DNA from: Burkholderiaceae bacterium
Lineage (GTDB): Bacteria > Pseudomonadota > Gammaproteobacteria > Burkholderiales > Burkholderiaceae
Direction: 5' to 3'
Length of the DNA: 64,000 nucleotides
NCBI GenBank assembly: GCA_947472645.1
Contig: CANJBQ010000002.1
Coordinates: 1-64,000, forward strand
The notes beneath the pieces were generated by a model. It did not search any database. It saw only the letters and a list, made by a program, of their open reading frames with translations, and was not told the DNA's origin. Below are positions 1 to 7,913 of the stretch, in pieces. How positions within the stretch are numbered: position 1 is the stretch's first letter; each line of letters opens with the position of its first letter. The position numbers and the translations under genes are program-made.

Positions 1-73
1 TGGCAGTCAAAACTTCGACTTGACGCAGCAACATCACAATTTGTTCCGGTTTAATACGTTGACCTTTAGGCAT
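1..73 (-). CDS. IS3-family transposase OrfA, N-terminal fragment (runs off window)
   Basis: The first 24 residues read MPKGQRIKPEQIVMLLRQVE followed by VLTA. This is the typical N-terminus of the OrfA (helix-turn-helix) subunit of IS3-type elements, where an RxKPEQIVxLLRQ stretch opens the HTH. A good ribosome binding site (AAGGAG, 7 nt before the ATG) precedes it. The gene continues beyond position 1, so it cannot be said whether the element is intact. No inverted-repeat end was recognised between this start and the next gene. Family assignment comes from the N-terminus alone. Confidence 0.7.
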   Translation of the reverse strand, partial: MPKGQRIKPEQIVMLLRQVEVLTA

Positions 74-176
74 TTTTTACTCCTTTTAGAGATAGATTAT
101 CAAAAATTTCTCTCTTTGGGAGTGGTACTAAAAATTAGGTCAGATCAATAGCACCTTTTATTCGGAGAGTATTAAG

Positions 177-902
177 TTGACAGCAACAAAAAAAGTCGCC
201 AATTTACTAGGTTTACAAGAAGATGATTATCTTAAAAAAAATACAAGTTATAAAGACTTAAAAGAAGAGTTGGTAGGCGTACCTCTTCAAGGTAAAGTAG
301 TTGAAAATTGGGACTTTAAAAAAATTGAAAAATATGAACCAAAGATGTTTCAAATCATCTTGGCGAAAAAGCCAAAATTATATGTATCGGTAGTTTCGTT
401 GTTATTATTATTAGCGGTGATATTTTTTCAAGCACGTAGAAATTTAGAGGACTTAAATTATATTGAGCAAAATTCTTTAATGCAAAAAGAATTTCCTAAA
501 GAAGTGGCACAGAAGTCACCGGATACTCTAAATATTGCAGCATCGAAGCTTGAACAAAGCCAAAAAATTGCTGTAGATGGCTCATTAGTTGATTCCAGCA
601 CTTGCCCAGTTACTAAAAATAACATTCCGCGGTATCTGTCTGTGAGTGCATCACAATTTGGCAATCAAGTCTATGTTGTGGCGAAAAATCATTCAATAAT
701 AATTTGCTTTGAGGATGTCCAAGGCAAGAAAGAATCAAAACAGCTAGCACCCAATATGGGGTATAACTTTAATGGTAAAGCTCCGTTTAAGCTAGTTTCA
801 AGTGCTTTGGATCAAGTTGATGTGTTTTATCAAGGGTATAAAGTAAAAGCTGATTTGTCGCAGCAGGCTTTAATTCTAGAAGAAAAGTTAATACTAGATT
901 AG
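177..902 (+). CDS. Hypothetical single-span membrane protein
   Basis: This 241-residue protein starts at TTG with GGAGAG about 8 nt upstream. Residues 1-65 are polar and lysine-rich. Residues about 68-86 form one hydrophobic helix ending in QARRN, and the remaining ~155 residues would lie in the periplasm (N-in, C-out bitopic topology). Two cysteines in the C-terminal part (STCPVT and IICFED) could form a disulfide. I do not recognise a family. It sits between an IS3 fragment and an acyltransferase locus, so it may be part of a surface-polysaccharide region, but nothing in the protein proves that. Confidence 0.6.
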   Translation: MTATKKVANLLGLQEDDYLKKNTSYKDLKEELVGVPLQGKVVENWDFKKIEKYEPKMFQIILAKKPKLYVSVVSLLLLLAVIFFQARRNLEDLNYIEQNSLMQKEFPKEVAQKSPDTLNIAASKLEQSQKIAVDGSLVDSSTCPVTKNNIPRYLSVSASQFGNQVYVVAKNHSIIICFEDVQGKKESKQLAPNMGYNFNGKAPFKLVSSALDQVDVFYQGYKVKADLSQQALILEEKLILD

Positions 903-1151
903 ATGTAATTTCTATCAATGTATCAACGCAAAATTATTTATCCAGATTGATTTGTTGCTTATAATAGGGATAAGAGGGTTATTAACCTCCAAGCCATTAC
1001 TTCGAGAGTGGTTCTTGATGAAAGTGATTGAGCTAATGAGTCCTAGTTCTACCGCATTCCGGATCACCAATAAAATCCAAATACCTTCATTATTCTTGAT
1101 GGAAGATTGGCCGCTATTTATGATGATTTATATTTTTAACATCTGAACTTA

Positions 1152-2567
1152 ATGCTGTTCCCGACCTTCGAATTTTTAATTTTCTTTGTTGTGGTTTTGC
1201 TGTTTACTTGGATGATTTATCAACACCCAAAGAGCCATCTTATTTGGTTATTAATTGCAAGCTATTTTTTTTACGGCTGCTGGAACTGGACCTATATCCC
1301 ATTATTATTTGGGATTTCATCACTAGCTTTTATTTTCGCGGTACTAATTTCTAAAAAAAATAAAAATATTTGGTTTGGATTAGGAATCATTGTATTTATT
1401 GTTATCTTAGCTTATTTCAAATACTCGGGATTTATTCTGACGATATTTCCTCGAAGTTGGATTGAATCTGCTTTTGGAGAAAAAATTAACTTTATTAATC
1501 CCATCTTACCGTTAGGGATCAGTTTTATTACTTTTCATGCAATATCTCTTTTATTCGATATTAAACGCGGGAAACTCAACTTTACCCCTACATTTATTCA
1601 GGTGCTTCTGTATATTTCCTTCTTTCCTCAGTTAATTGCTGGCCCAATACTTCGAGCAAGCGCGTTTATTCCACAATTAAATATTCTAAGATCTCCTCAT
1701 CATTTAAAAATTACTCGAGGAATGATTTTGATATGCCTAGGATTATTTAAGAAAGTTATTTTGGCAAATTACTTAGGAACAGAGATTGTTGACCCTGTTT
1801 TCAATGGGGTAGTTGAAAACCCAAATTATTTTATTGCGGTTTATGCCTACGCAGTGCAAATTTATTGTGACTTTTCTGGTTATACAGATATAGCCATAGG
1901 CTGTGCATTTTTATTGGGCTATCATTTTCCTTTGAATTTCCGTAACCCATATACAGCATCATCTATTCAAGATTTTTGGAGGCGTTGGCATATTACACTC
2001 TCATCTTGGTTAAGAGATTATCTTTATATTCCAATGGGAGGGGCGCGAAAAGGTTTTTTATTTAAACTATTATTTCTGATGATAACGATGCTTATTGGAG
2101 GGCTTTGGCATGGTGCTGGTTGGCAGTTCATTTTTTGGGGGGCGTTTCATGGACTTTTATTAGTCATCAACCATATCTGGGTGAAAATCACAGATAAATA
2201 TTCAATCCAATGGAATCAATCAACCATTTGGAAAGTTATCAGCACAATCTTAACTTTCAATTTAGTATGTGTAGGTTGGATTTGGTTTAGAGCACCGAAC
2301 TTCGATGTTGCAATCCTGATATTTCATCAATCATGTATAGAAGTGATTCAAGGTAAGATCTTTACAAATATAAATTACTTAACTCTGCTTGCAATAGTTT
2401 TGGGTATAGGGACTCAGTTTCAAACACTCTCATCACGCGCTAAAGTTGAACGATGGCTTGGCAAACAAGCCTGGCTAATTCAAGGTGCGATATTTGCACT
2501 TATAATCACCCTTATTGAATACTTTGGTCCAAGTGGGATTGCACCATTTATCTATTTCCAGTTTTAG
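1152..2567 (+). CDS. MBOAT family O-acyltransferase (AlgI/DltB-like)
   Basis: Polytopic membrane protein of 471 residues. Family hallmarks include the opening LFPTFEFLIFF, SYFFYGCWNWTYIPLL, LPLGISFITFHAISLLFD, the motif FWRRWHITLSSWLRDYLYIP, and GGLWHGAGWQFIFWGAFHG with the histidine considered catalytic in membrane-bound O-acyltransferases. The length matches AlgI-type proteins. Such proteins move acyl (often acetyl) groups across the membrane to an extracytoplasmic carbohydrate. The next gene begins 3 nt after the stop and encodes an SGNH-hydrolase-like partner, the usual AlgI plus AlgJ/X-like pairing. The glycan acceptor cannot be deduced: no alginate or cellulose synthase is nearby. Confidence 0.9.
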   Translation: MLFPTFEFLIFFVVVLLFTWMIYQHPKSHLIWLLIASYFFYGCWNWTYIPLLFGISSLAFIFAVLISKKNKNIWFGLGIIVFIVILAYFKYSGFILTIFPRSWIESAFGEKINFINPILPLGISFITFHAISLLFDIKRGKLNFTPTFIQVLLYISFFPQLIAGPILRASAFIPQLNILRSPHHLKITRGMILICLGLFKKVILANYLGTEIVDPVFNGVVENPNYFIAVYAYAVQIYCDFSGYTDIAIGCAFLLGYHFPLNFRNPYTASSIQDFWRRWHITLSSWLRDYLYIPMGGARKGFLFKLLFLMITMLIGGLWHGAGWQFIFWGAFHGLLLVINHIWVKITDKYSIQWNQSTIWKVISTILTFNLVCVGWIWFRAPNFDVAILIFHQSCIEVIQGKIFTNINYLTLLAIVLGIGTQFQTLSSRAKVERWLGKQAWLIQGAIFALIITLIEYFGPSGIAPFIYFQF

Positions 2568-2569
2568 TC

Positions 2570-3559
2570 ATGCCTACTAAACATCCAAATATCGTTAAAG
2601 GAATTGCCAACCTTCATCAACTTCATATGATGTTGATTGGTTTTATCTTGATAGGGTTAATGTTAAATTCGTCAGGAATCAACAATTGGGCCATAAAAAT
2701 TCCTGTAGAGCAATTTAGCGTTATCAGAAATTTGGCGATTGAAACGAGTCAAGTCTGGGCGGACATCGCTAACCCATTAGGACTGAATAAACCGAGAGTT
2801 TGGATTGATGATGTAAAACTGTTTCTATTAAGCAATCTTGAAAAAAACGTAATATTCTCTTCAAATAAAATACAAAAAGTTAAAAATCAACCACATCTAG
2901 CATCTCCAATTAATACTATTGCATTAGTTGGAGATTCAATCATGGCAGTAAGTGTTGCGCCTAATCTCAATAGAGAACTCAAAAAATTAGGTATCGCTAC
3001 GGTCATTCAAGCCTACAAATCTGGGACTGGGCTAGCACGCCCAGATTATTTCAATTGGATGACTGAGTATCCAAAATTGCTTGGTGGGCAATTGCCACAA
3101 ATTATTATTTGTGTCATTGGCTCCAATGATGCTCAAGGTTTTCAGGTGGGTAACAAGGTATATCAGTTTGGCCAACCTGAATGGTCTGAGGAGTACGCTA
3201 AAAGATTGGAAAGTTTTTTAATGATGCTAAAAGCTAAAAATGCCCATGTTTATTGGGTAGCCCTGCCCAAAATGCGAAGTCCAGTTTTTGATGCCAAGAT
3301 TCAGGTGCTGAATAAACTGGTAGCAACTCATCTTGAGCAACAAGCTGGAATTACTTTAATTCCAACCAACACCATACTTTCTCCCGACAGCCCGAACACT
3401 TACTTGGAATATGCACAAGACCCCAAGTTGGGACAGGAGCACCTAAGAACGGAAGATGGGATTCATCTCTCTGATGCTGGAGGAAGAAAACTTGCTTTGG
3501 GTGTTATTAGCTATTTAAACCGTGATGGAATCTTTGCAGGACAAGATTCCTCCAAGTAA
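2570..3559 (+). CDS. SGNH/GDSL-type hydrolase, partner of MBOAT acyltransferase
   Basis: 329 residues with an N-terminal hydrophobic anchor (about residues 17-35) and an extracytoplasmic SGNH domain. Block I is ALVGDSIMAV (nucleophile Ser), block III is IGSNDAQGF (Gly/Asn oxyanion residues and an Asp), and block V is DGIHLSDAGG (catalytic Asp and His). This arrangement is that of DUF459/AlgX-like proteins that work with MBOAT transporters to O-acetylate exported glycans. It is co-transcribed with the MBOAT gene (3-nt gap). Its last 49 nt overlap the 3' end of the convergent hydrolase gene. Confidence 0.85.
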   Translation: MPTKHPNIVKGIANLHQLHMMLIGFILIGLMLNSSGINNWAIKIPVEQFSVIRNLAIETSQVWADIANPLGLNKPRVWIDDVKLFLLSNLEKNVIFSSNKIQKVKNQPHLASPINTIALVGDSIMAVSVAPNLNRELKKLGIATVIQAYKSGTGLARPDYFNWMTEYPKLLGGQLPQIIICVIGSNDAQGFQVGNKVYQFGQPEWSEEYAKRLESFLMMLKAKNAHVYWVALPKMRSPVFDAKIQVLNKLVATHLEQQAGITLIPTNTILSPDSPNTYLEYAQDPKLGQEHLRTEDGIHLSDAGGRKLALGVISYLNRDGIFAGQDSSK

Positions 3560-4626
3560 GCTTGTGGATAAGGTTCCCCACTTTCAAATTTACCTAAATT
3601 CTTGAGTTCGCTAGAAGACTGAAAAAGCCATGTCGGCAGTGACGTATTTAGTTTTAAGCTATCAAATGAAGTTGTAATGACTTTCCAAGTACCATAGTAG
3701 TCTAAGTTATTCAGCGATGCGGACTCGGGAAATTTTTTTTGCGCATCTAAAACGATAGGATAAAAAGTGGCGTCTATGTCCGGAAAATCATATCTTGGGT
3801 CTGGAGCGCCTGGCATACCATGTCCAGAATGGATCTCCTGATTTAAGTTTTTACCTGGAGGATAAAGGATCAAGTTTTTGAGGCGCTTTTGATGACACAT
3901 TTGGTTCCAGAAGGCATAAGCTGTTGGTACGCCGATTTGTATATCCTCAGACCCACTCATCAAAATAATTGGAAGGGATATAGGTAATGTATTTAAGCTT
4001 TGCTCCAAAATGGATTTAGATAACTCACCTCGATGAACGTGTTTAGCATCTCCTGGGGATGTTAGCAAAAGAGCATAAGCCGAGGGTAATGTATTTTCTT
4101 TAACTTGAGCAACTAAATTAATTGCAGTAGTTGCCCCTATTGAAAAGCCATAATATAAAGCCTGCTCTTTCTTTACCATACCCGGATGGTTTTGATCTAT
4201 CCAAGCCAAGGCTGCAAGAATGCTGTTCTGAGCAATTGCCTTGACTTTTTGTGGAGCGTCTTTTTCGTTTCTTTGATAAACGGGATAAATGACTACTCCG
4301 CCTCGCCTGGCTAAATGATCAATAAGTGCACCAAAGTTTTTAGGATTTGTACCCAACCATCCATGCATGAAAATGATAAGGGGTAATGCCTGAAGATCCT
4401 CTCGCTCTGGATAAATCACATAAGAACGATCTACTCCATTCCCAACAGCATTAATATGGACCTTGGTGTAAATTTCTTGCTTCTTATATTCATCAGCATT
4501 AAAAGGGTAGGCATAATCTTTCATAGTCTCAGAAGCAATTGCTTGGAATGTTAAAAAAATAAGGAAAACACATTTAATAAGGAAACTGAATTTATAAATG
4601 CCGTTATTCTCTTCAATTTTAAGCAA
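3511..4626 (-). CDS. Secreted alpha/beta hydrolase
   Basis: 371 residues. An N-terminal hydrophobic stretch (FLIKCVFLIFLTFQAIAS) looks like a signal peptide cleaved near residue 32. The hydrolase core shows IIFMHGWLGTNPKNF (oxyanion region), YGFSIGATTA (nucleophile elbow GxSxG) and ILMSGSEDIQIGV (acid-residue strand). The His is probably in IHSGHGMPGAPDPRYDFP. Related families include dienelactone hydrolases and polyhydroxyalkanoate/feruloyl esterase-like proteins; the substrate is unknown. It converges on the SGNH gene with a 49-nt coding overlap, so the two loci are not an operon. Confidence 0.75.
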   Translation of the reverse strand: MLKIEENNGIYKFSFLIKCVFLIFLTFQAIASETMKDYAYPFNADEYKKQEIYTKVHINAVGNGVDRSYVIYPEREDLQALPLIIFMHGWLGTNPKNFGALIDHLARRGGVVIYPVYQRNEKDAPQKVKAIAQNSILAALAWIDQNHPGMVKKEQALYYGFSIGATTAINLVAQVKENTLPSAYALLLTSPGDAKHVHRGELSKSILEQSLNTLPISLPIILMSGSEDIQIGVPTAYAFWNQMCHQKRLKNLILYPPGKNLNQEIHSGHGMPGAPDPRYDFPDIDATFYPIVLDAQKKFPESASLNNLDYYGTWKVITTSFDSLKLNTSLPTWLFQSSSELKNLGKFESGEPYPQAYLEESCPAKIPSRFK

Positions 4627-4784
4627 GAAACATTCCTTTTTAAATTAAGGGAAACGTTAAATTGTAATTAATATACAACTGTATGTATGAAATGATATAC
4701 CTATTTATCGGACTAATTAAACAGATATTACCTCAGAAAAACTGAATCGATTGAGCTCTCCTGGGTGGGTGATGCCCAAATGAT

Positions 4785-5198
4785 TTAACGACTTGCTACC
4801 GCTGATTTTGGCATTTGTGTCATCGATTCAAGGGGGAAGATGGACAATTTCTTTTGTTTTAATTTTTTATCAAGACCATCGAGCAACGCTGGATAAGAGA
4901 GACGAATAGGGTTAAAAGCGCAAGAAATGGATCCTGTGTCCAAAGAGATGCGAATGGAATTTGGATCTACCCCGTCAATGCTACTCATTATTTTTTGAAT
5001 TTCCTGTTTCGATGCACTATTGATAACTAATGGACCGTCAATACCGAAAAATGCAACTACGCGCTTCTCACGTAACGCCTTTGTAACAATGGCATGATCA
5101 TATACGGCGGCCACTTTATCTTCAATGCAGTGGCCGCAAGCTATTACAACTGATGGATTAATGAGTAATAAACTTGCGAGAAGATAAGTTGTTTTCAC
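4785..5198 (-). CDS. Exported hypothetical protein with CxxC, downstream of nirK
   Basis: I place the start at the GTG at 5198, one base after the nirK stop, because the protein then begins VKTTYLLASLLLINPSVVIA, a clean signal peptide. An ATG at 5243 in the same frame would add 15 polar/hydrophobic residues and overlap nirK by 44 nt. The mature protein (about 115 residues) starts with CGHC, a CxxC pair, and has one more cysteine (SISCAFNP). No family is recognised. Tight coupling to nirK and the exported CxxC suggest a role in copper or haem maturation or electron transfer for the nitrite reductase, but that is inference only. Confidence 0.65.
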   Translation of the reverse strand: MKTTYLLASLLLINPSVVIACGHCIEDKVAAVYDHAIVTKALREKRVVAFFGIDGPLVINSASKQEIQKIMSSIDGVDPNSIRISLDTGSISCAFNPIRLSYPALLDGLDKKLKQKKLSIFPLESMTQMPKSAVASR

Positions 5199-5199
5199 T

Positions 5200-6636
5200 T
5201 TAATGAGAACTACTAACCTTTGAAGTGATAGCAGATTGTGCATCTGCCCAATGGAAATACTTTAGGTATTGCTGTACTTCAGCGCTAGTTAAGTTTTGAT
5301 TAGGCATAGGAATATTGTTGTATTCCTTAAGCATTACTTTAGCATCGATGTCGTTAGCCAACATTTTTTCTGGGTTTAAAAGCCACCGAGTAATCCAAGC
5401 GTCATTTCGACGTTTTGTGAGGTTGGCTAAGTCAGGACCTAATTTTTTGCCTTGGCCAATTGAGTGACAAGCCAAACATTTACTTTCAAAATCTTGCTTA
5501 CCCTTTACGGCCAATTGATCTGTAGGAGTGGATGTGGCCCCCATATTGTGATGCTCTAAATCCTCAATGGGTTTTTTGGTAGGCGCTTCTGTGCTAATTA
5601 AACCAATAGCGCCAGATGAAGCATTAGAAAAATGGTGGTCAACCATGATGTATTTACCCGCTTCAGGAATGATCATTTCGACGATGGCAGAGTTTGATGA
5701 TCCCAGTAAGACTGTCTGCATGCCACGGAACTGATTGTCAGGGTTGCCCTCCATCCAGACGCGATCGAAAATAGTGCCCACTACGTGAAAACTTGAGGTC
5801 TTGCTAGGGCCAACATTAAGTACAAAGAGCCGAACTTTTTCACCTGGTTTTGCTGCTAAAGGATTTTTAACCATACCATTATGCTGACCATTAAATACAG
5901 TGTAGTTTGGCATCGCCTTTTTTAGATTATCAGTATCTAAAACATAAAGAGGTTGACCATCAGTTTGTTTACCAGTCGGGTCTGGTTTTAAGTAAAACTC
6001 ACTTTGAATGATTATGTATTCGCGGTCTACTTTAGTCGGGTAGCCATCTTTTGGCTCAACAATCACGGCACCATACATCCCAGATGCAATATGCTCCAAA
6101 ATCATTGGAGTGCCACAGTGGTACATAAACAAGCCTGGGTAGTTCACTGTGTATTCGAACTCAATGGTTTGACCTGGAGCTACAGAACGATATTTATCTT
6201 GTGGTGAAACCATGGCAGAGTGAAAATCCATCGAATGCATCATAGGCGCACTGGTTAATTGAACACCAGGCATCACTTCATCACTTCTATTGGTCATACT
6301 AAATCGAATTTTATCGCCAACACGAGCACGAATCGTAGGTCCTGGAACCGAATCTCCAAATGTCCACGCACCAAAGCGTACTCCAGGAGCAATTTCAATA
6401 ATCTTATGGGTGGTATCTAAACGAATAGTTTTAATCGGAGATGGATCTAAGGGCTTTAACTCGTTGGTCATGTTTAGCGAAACACCCTCAGCAAATGCTC
6501 CAGTGTGTCTTTCAGAGCTTATTTTTGCTGGCGTTGGTTGAAGATCCATTCGGCTGGTATCGTACGGGTCAGGTTTTCCGCAACCGAACAGTAATGAAGA
6601 TAAGAGGCAACAGTAAGCTACATTTCTGAATTTCAT
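5200..6636 (-). CDS. nirK: Copper nitrite reductase with fused C-terminal cytochrome c (lipoprotein)
   Basis: 478 residues. A lipobox (LLFGC, Cys19) predicts a membrane-anchored periplasmic enzyme. The two cupredoxin domains carry all NirK ligands with correct spacing. Type 1 copper: His134, Cys174, His182, Met187. Type 2 copper: His139, His173 and a His in domain 2 (HH at 334-335). Catalytic Asp137 and His284 are also present. Residues ~380-465 are a class I cytochrome c domain (CLACH at 387-391, probable haem Met444 in IPMPNQ). The reaction is nitrite to NO, with the tethered haem passing electrons to the type 1 copper, as in Ralstonia-type three-domain NirK. It is divergent from the NirV-like gene, with an FNR/Dnr-type box between them. 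No NO reductase is in the window. Confidence 0.85.
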   Translation of the reverse strand: MKFRNVAYCCLLSSLLFGCGKPDPYDTSRMDLQPTPAKISSERHTGAFAEGVSLNMTNELKPLDPSPIKTIRLDTTHKIIEIAPGVRFGAWTFGDSVPGPTIRARVGDKIRFSMTNRSDEVMPGVQLTSAPMMHSMDFHSAMVSPQDKYRSVAPGQTIEFEYTVNYPGLFMYHCGTPMILEHIASGMYGAVIVEPKDGYPTKVDREYIIIQSEFYLKPDPTGKQTDGQPLYVLDTDNLKKAMPNYTVFNGQHNGMVKNPLAAKPGEKVRLFVLNVGPSKTSSFHVVGTIFDRVWMEGNPDNQFRGMQTVLLGSSNSAIVEMIIPEAGKYIMVDHHFSNASSGAIGLISTEAPTKKPIEDLEHHNMGATSTPTDQLAVKGKQDFESKCLACHSIGQGKKLGPDLANLTKRRNDAWITRWLLNPEKMLANDIDAKVMLKEYNNIPMPNQNLTSAEVQQYLKYFHWADAQSAITSKVSSSH

Positions 6637-6740
6637 TTATACCTTATTTATTATTTTAATTATCTAGAAACATCTTGTGACCGATGATATATAACAAAAC
6701 AATGAAAAGTAGTATTCAAATTCCTAAAGGCTATGATCAT

Positions 6741-6754
6741 TTGACCTAGATCAA
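6741..6754. promoter_or_regulatory. FNR/Dnr/Nnr-type box between nirK and nirV
   Basis: TTGACCTAGATCAA is a near-perfect match to the FNR/CRP-family consensus TTGAT-N4-ATCAA (9 of 10 consensus positions). It lies in the 226-280 bp divergent region, about 105 bp from the nirK start. Known nirK promoters in denitrifiers are controlled by Dnr/NnrR-type NO sensors through such boxes. No -10 element is convincing enough to say which of the two genes it drives; both are plausible. Confidence 0.65.
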
Positions 6755-6864
6755 CCTTTCAGCTCTTTATGTTCGCTTCTGTCTTCATTGCGACTGAATG
6801 GCGTGGCAAATTGAGCCATGCGCTTTATTCATCAGGGGAAGCTATTGAGGCTATAAGGTAAGAT

Positions 6865-6894
6865 GGATGAAGTCCTATTAATAGGACTTCATCC
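6865..6894. repeat. Perfect 30-bp palindrome in the nirV leader
   Basis: GGATGAAGTCCTATT is followed immediately by its exact reverse complement, giving a 15+15 bp perfect palindrome with no spacer. As RNA it could form a very stable hairpin directly before the AGGGGA ribosome binding site of the NirV-like gene. It could serve as an attenuator, an mRNA-stabilising 5' stem, or a protein operator. No U-run follows, so it is not a simple terminator on the plus strand. Confidence 0.7.
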
Positions 6895-6916
6895 GATAAA
6901 AATGAGGGGAAAAGAG

Positions 6917-7780
6917 TTGTCGAATAAAGTCATTGCAGAATATTTTGTTAGGCGAGGGCGCATAGTGATGGTTGCCTTCTTTGCTTACTTGGGTGTTGTT
7001 CATGCACAAATCAACTTAATAGATCCTAGACCACCAACTAAAATGGCGCTCATTTCAGAAGGATCTTTCACCATGGGGTCTAATGTGGGGCCCGAGGATG
7101 AAAAGCCAGAGCATATAATTTTTTTGAAATCATTTTATCTAGATATTCTCCCTGTAAGTAATGCGGATTTTGCACAATTTCTGAATTCCCAGGGTTTAAA
7201 AAATCAGCAGGGTGAGACCTTTTATGATGATCTAGATAGTGATGCCAGAATTCATCTGCAACGCTCAATATGGCAAGCTGATGTTGGTTATGCACGACAT
7301 CCAGTGAATGAAGTAAGTTGGGTAGGCGCACGCGAGTACTGTATTTGGTTAAATAAGCGATTGCCTACTGAGGCCGAATGGGAAAAAGCTGCGCGCGGTA
7401 CTGATGGTCGGAAATATCCATGGGGTAATGCGGCACCTAATGCAAAACTTGCTTTTTTTGGGGCACCCTTTAACGCATCAGCGCCAGTTGATGCATTTCC
7501 AGGGGGAGCAAGCCCATATGGCATTTTAGATATGGCGGGAAATCAATGGGAGTGGGTATCTAGTGCTTATCAACCCTATCCCTATAAAGCTGATGATGGT
7601 AGAGAAAATCAAAATACCGGCCCGATTCGTTCCACTCGTGGTGGAGGACATGATTCAAATGAACAAGAGCTTACTACCACCCAGCGTGGCAGATATTTAT
7701 CCCGCAGCCCTAAAGCCGGACACCACAATATTGGTTTTCGATGCGCAGTAACGTCCAACCAACAGCCTAAAGCTCAATAG
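6917..7780 (+). CDS. nirV: SUMF1/FGE-like protein, NirV-type
   Basis: The SUMF1 domain is clear: ISEGSFTMGSN, LPVSNADFAQFL, HPVNEVSWVGAREYCIWL, RLPTEAEWEKAARGTDGRKY, YGILDMAGNQWEWV and GFRCAVTS. The cysteines that make formylglycine in true sulfatase activators are missing: the RGGG segment reads RSTRGGGHDSN. NirV proteins of this family sit next to nirK in many denitrifiers; their exact role is unsettled. I chose the TTG at 6917 because AGGGGA lies 6 nt before it and the upstream in-frame ATGs (6863, 6902) lie in or beside the 30-bp palindrome. An RRGR n-region and FFAYLGVVHAQ give a signal peptide, so the protein acts in the periplasm. An 8-bp hairpin (7766-7789) spans the stop codon. Confidence 0.8.
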   Translation: MSNKVIAEYFVRRGRIVMVAFFAYLGVVHAQINLIDPRPPTKMALISEGSFTMGSNVGPEDEKPEHIIFLKSFYLDILPVSNADFAQFLNSQGLKNQQGETFYDDLDSDARIHLQRSIWQADVGYARHPVNEVSWVGAREYCIWLNKRLPTEAEWEKAARGTDGRKYPWGNAAPNAKLAFFGAPFNASAPVDAFPGGASPYGILDMAGNQWEWVSSAYQPYPYKADDGRENQNTGPIRSTRGGGHDSNEQELTTTQRGRYLSRSPKAGHHNIGFRCAVTSNQQPKAQ

Positions 7781-7913
7781 TGCTTTAGGTGGTGATAATC
7801 GTCGTCTAATAATCAGCCCTAAATCGCCATTTTCAAGGAGTGACATAACTGAGATTAGATGAGGCATTCGCTCGAGCAGTTAAAATACAGATTACTAAAT
7901 AAAAATAAATCAA

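Noticed and set aside
952..1146. 64-codon ORF between the orphan membrane protein and the MBOAT gene
   Set aside because: No ribosome site, no recognisable motif, unusual residue mix, and a GTG/TTG-poor AT-rich region. It looks like a chance reading in a 249-nt gap.
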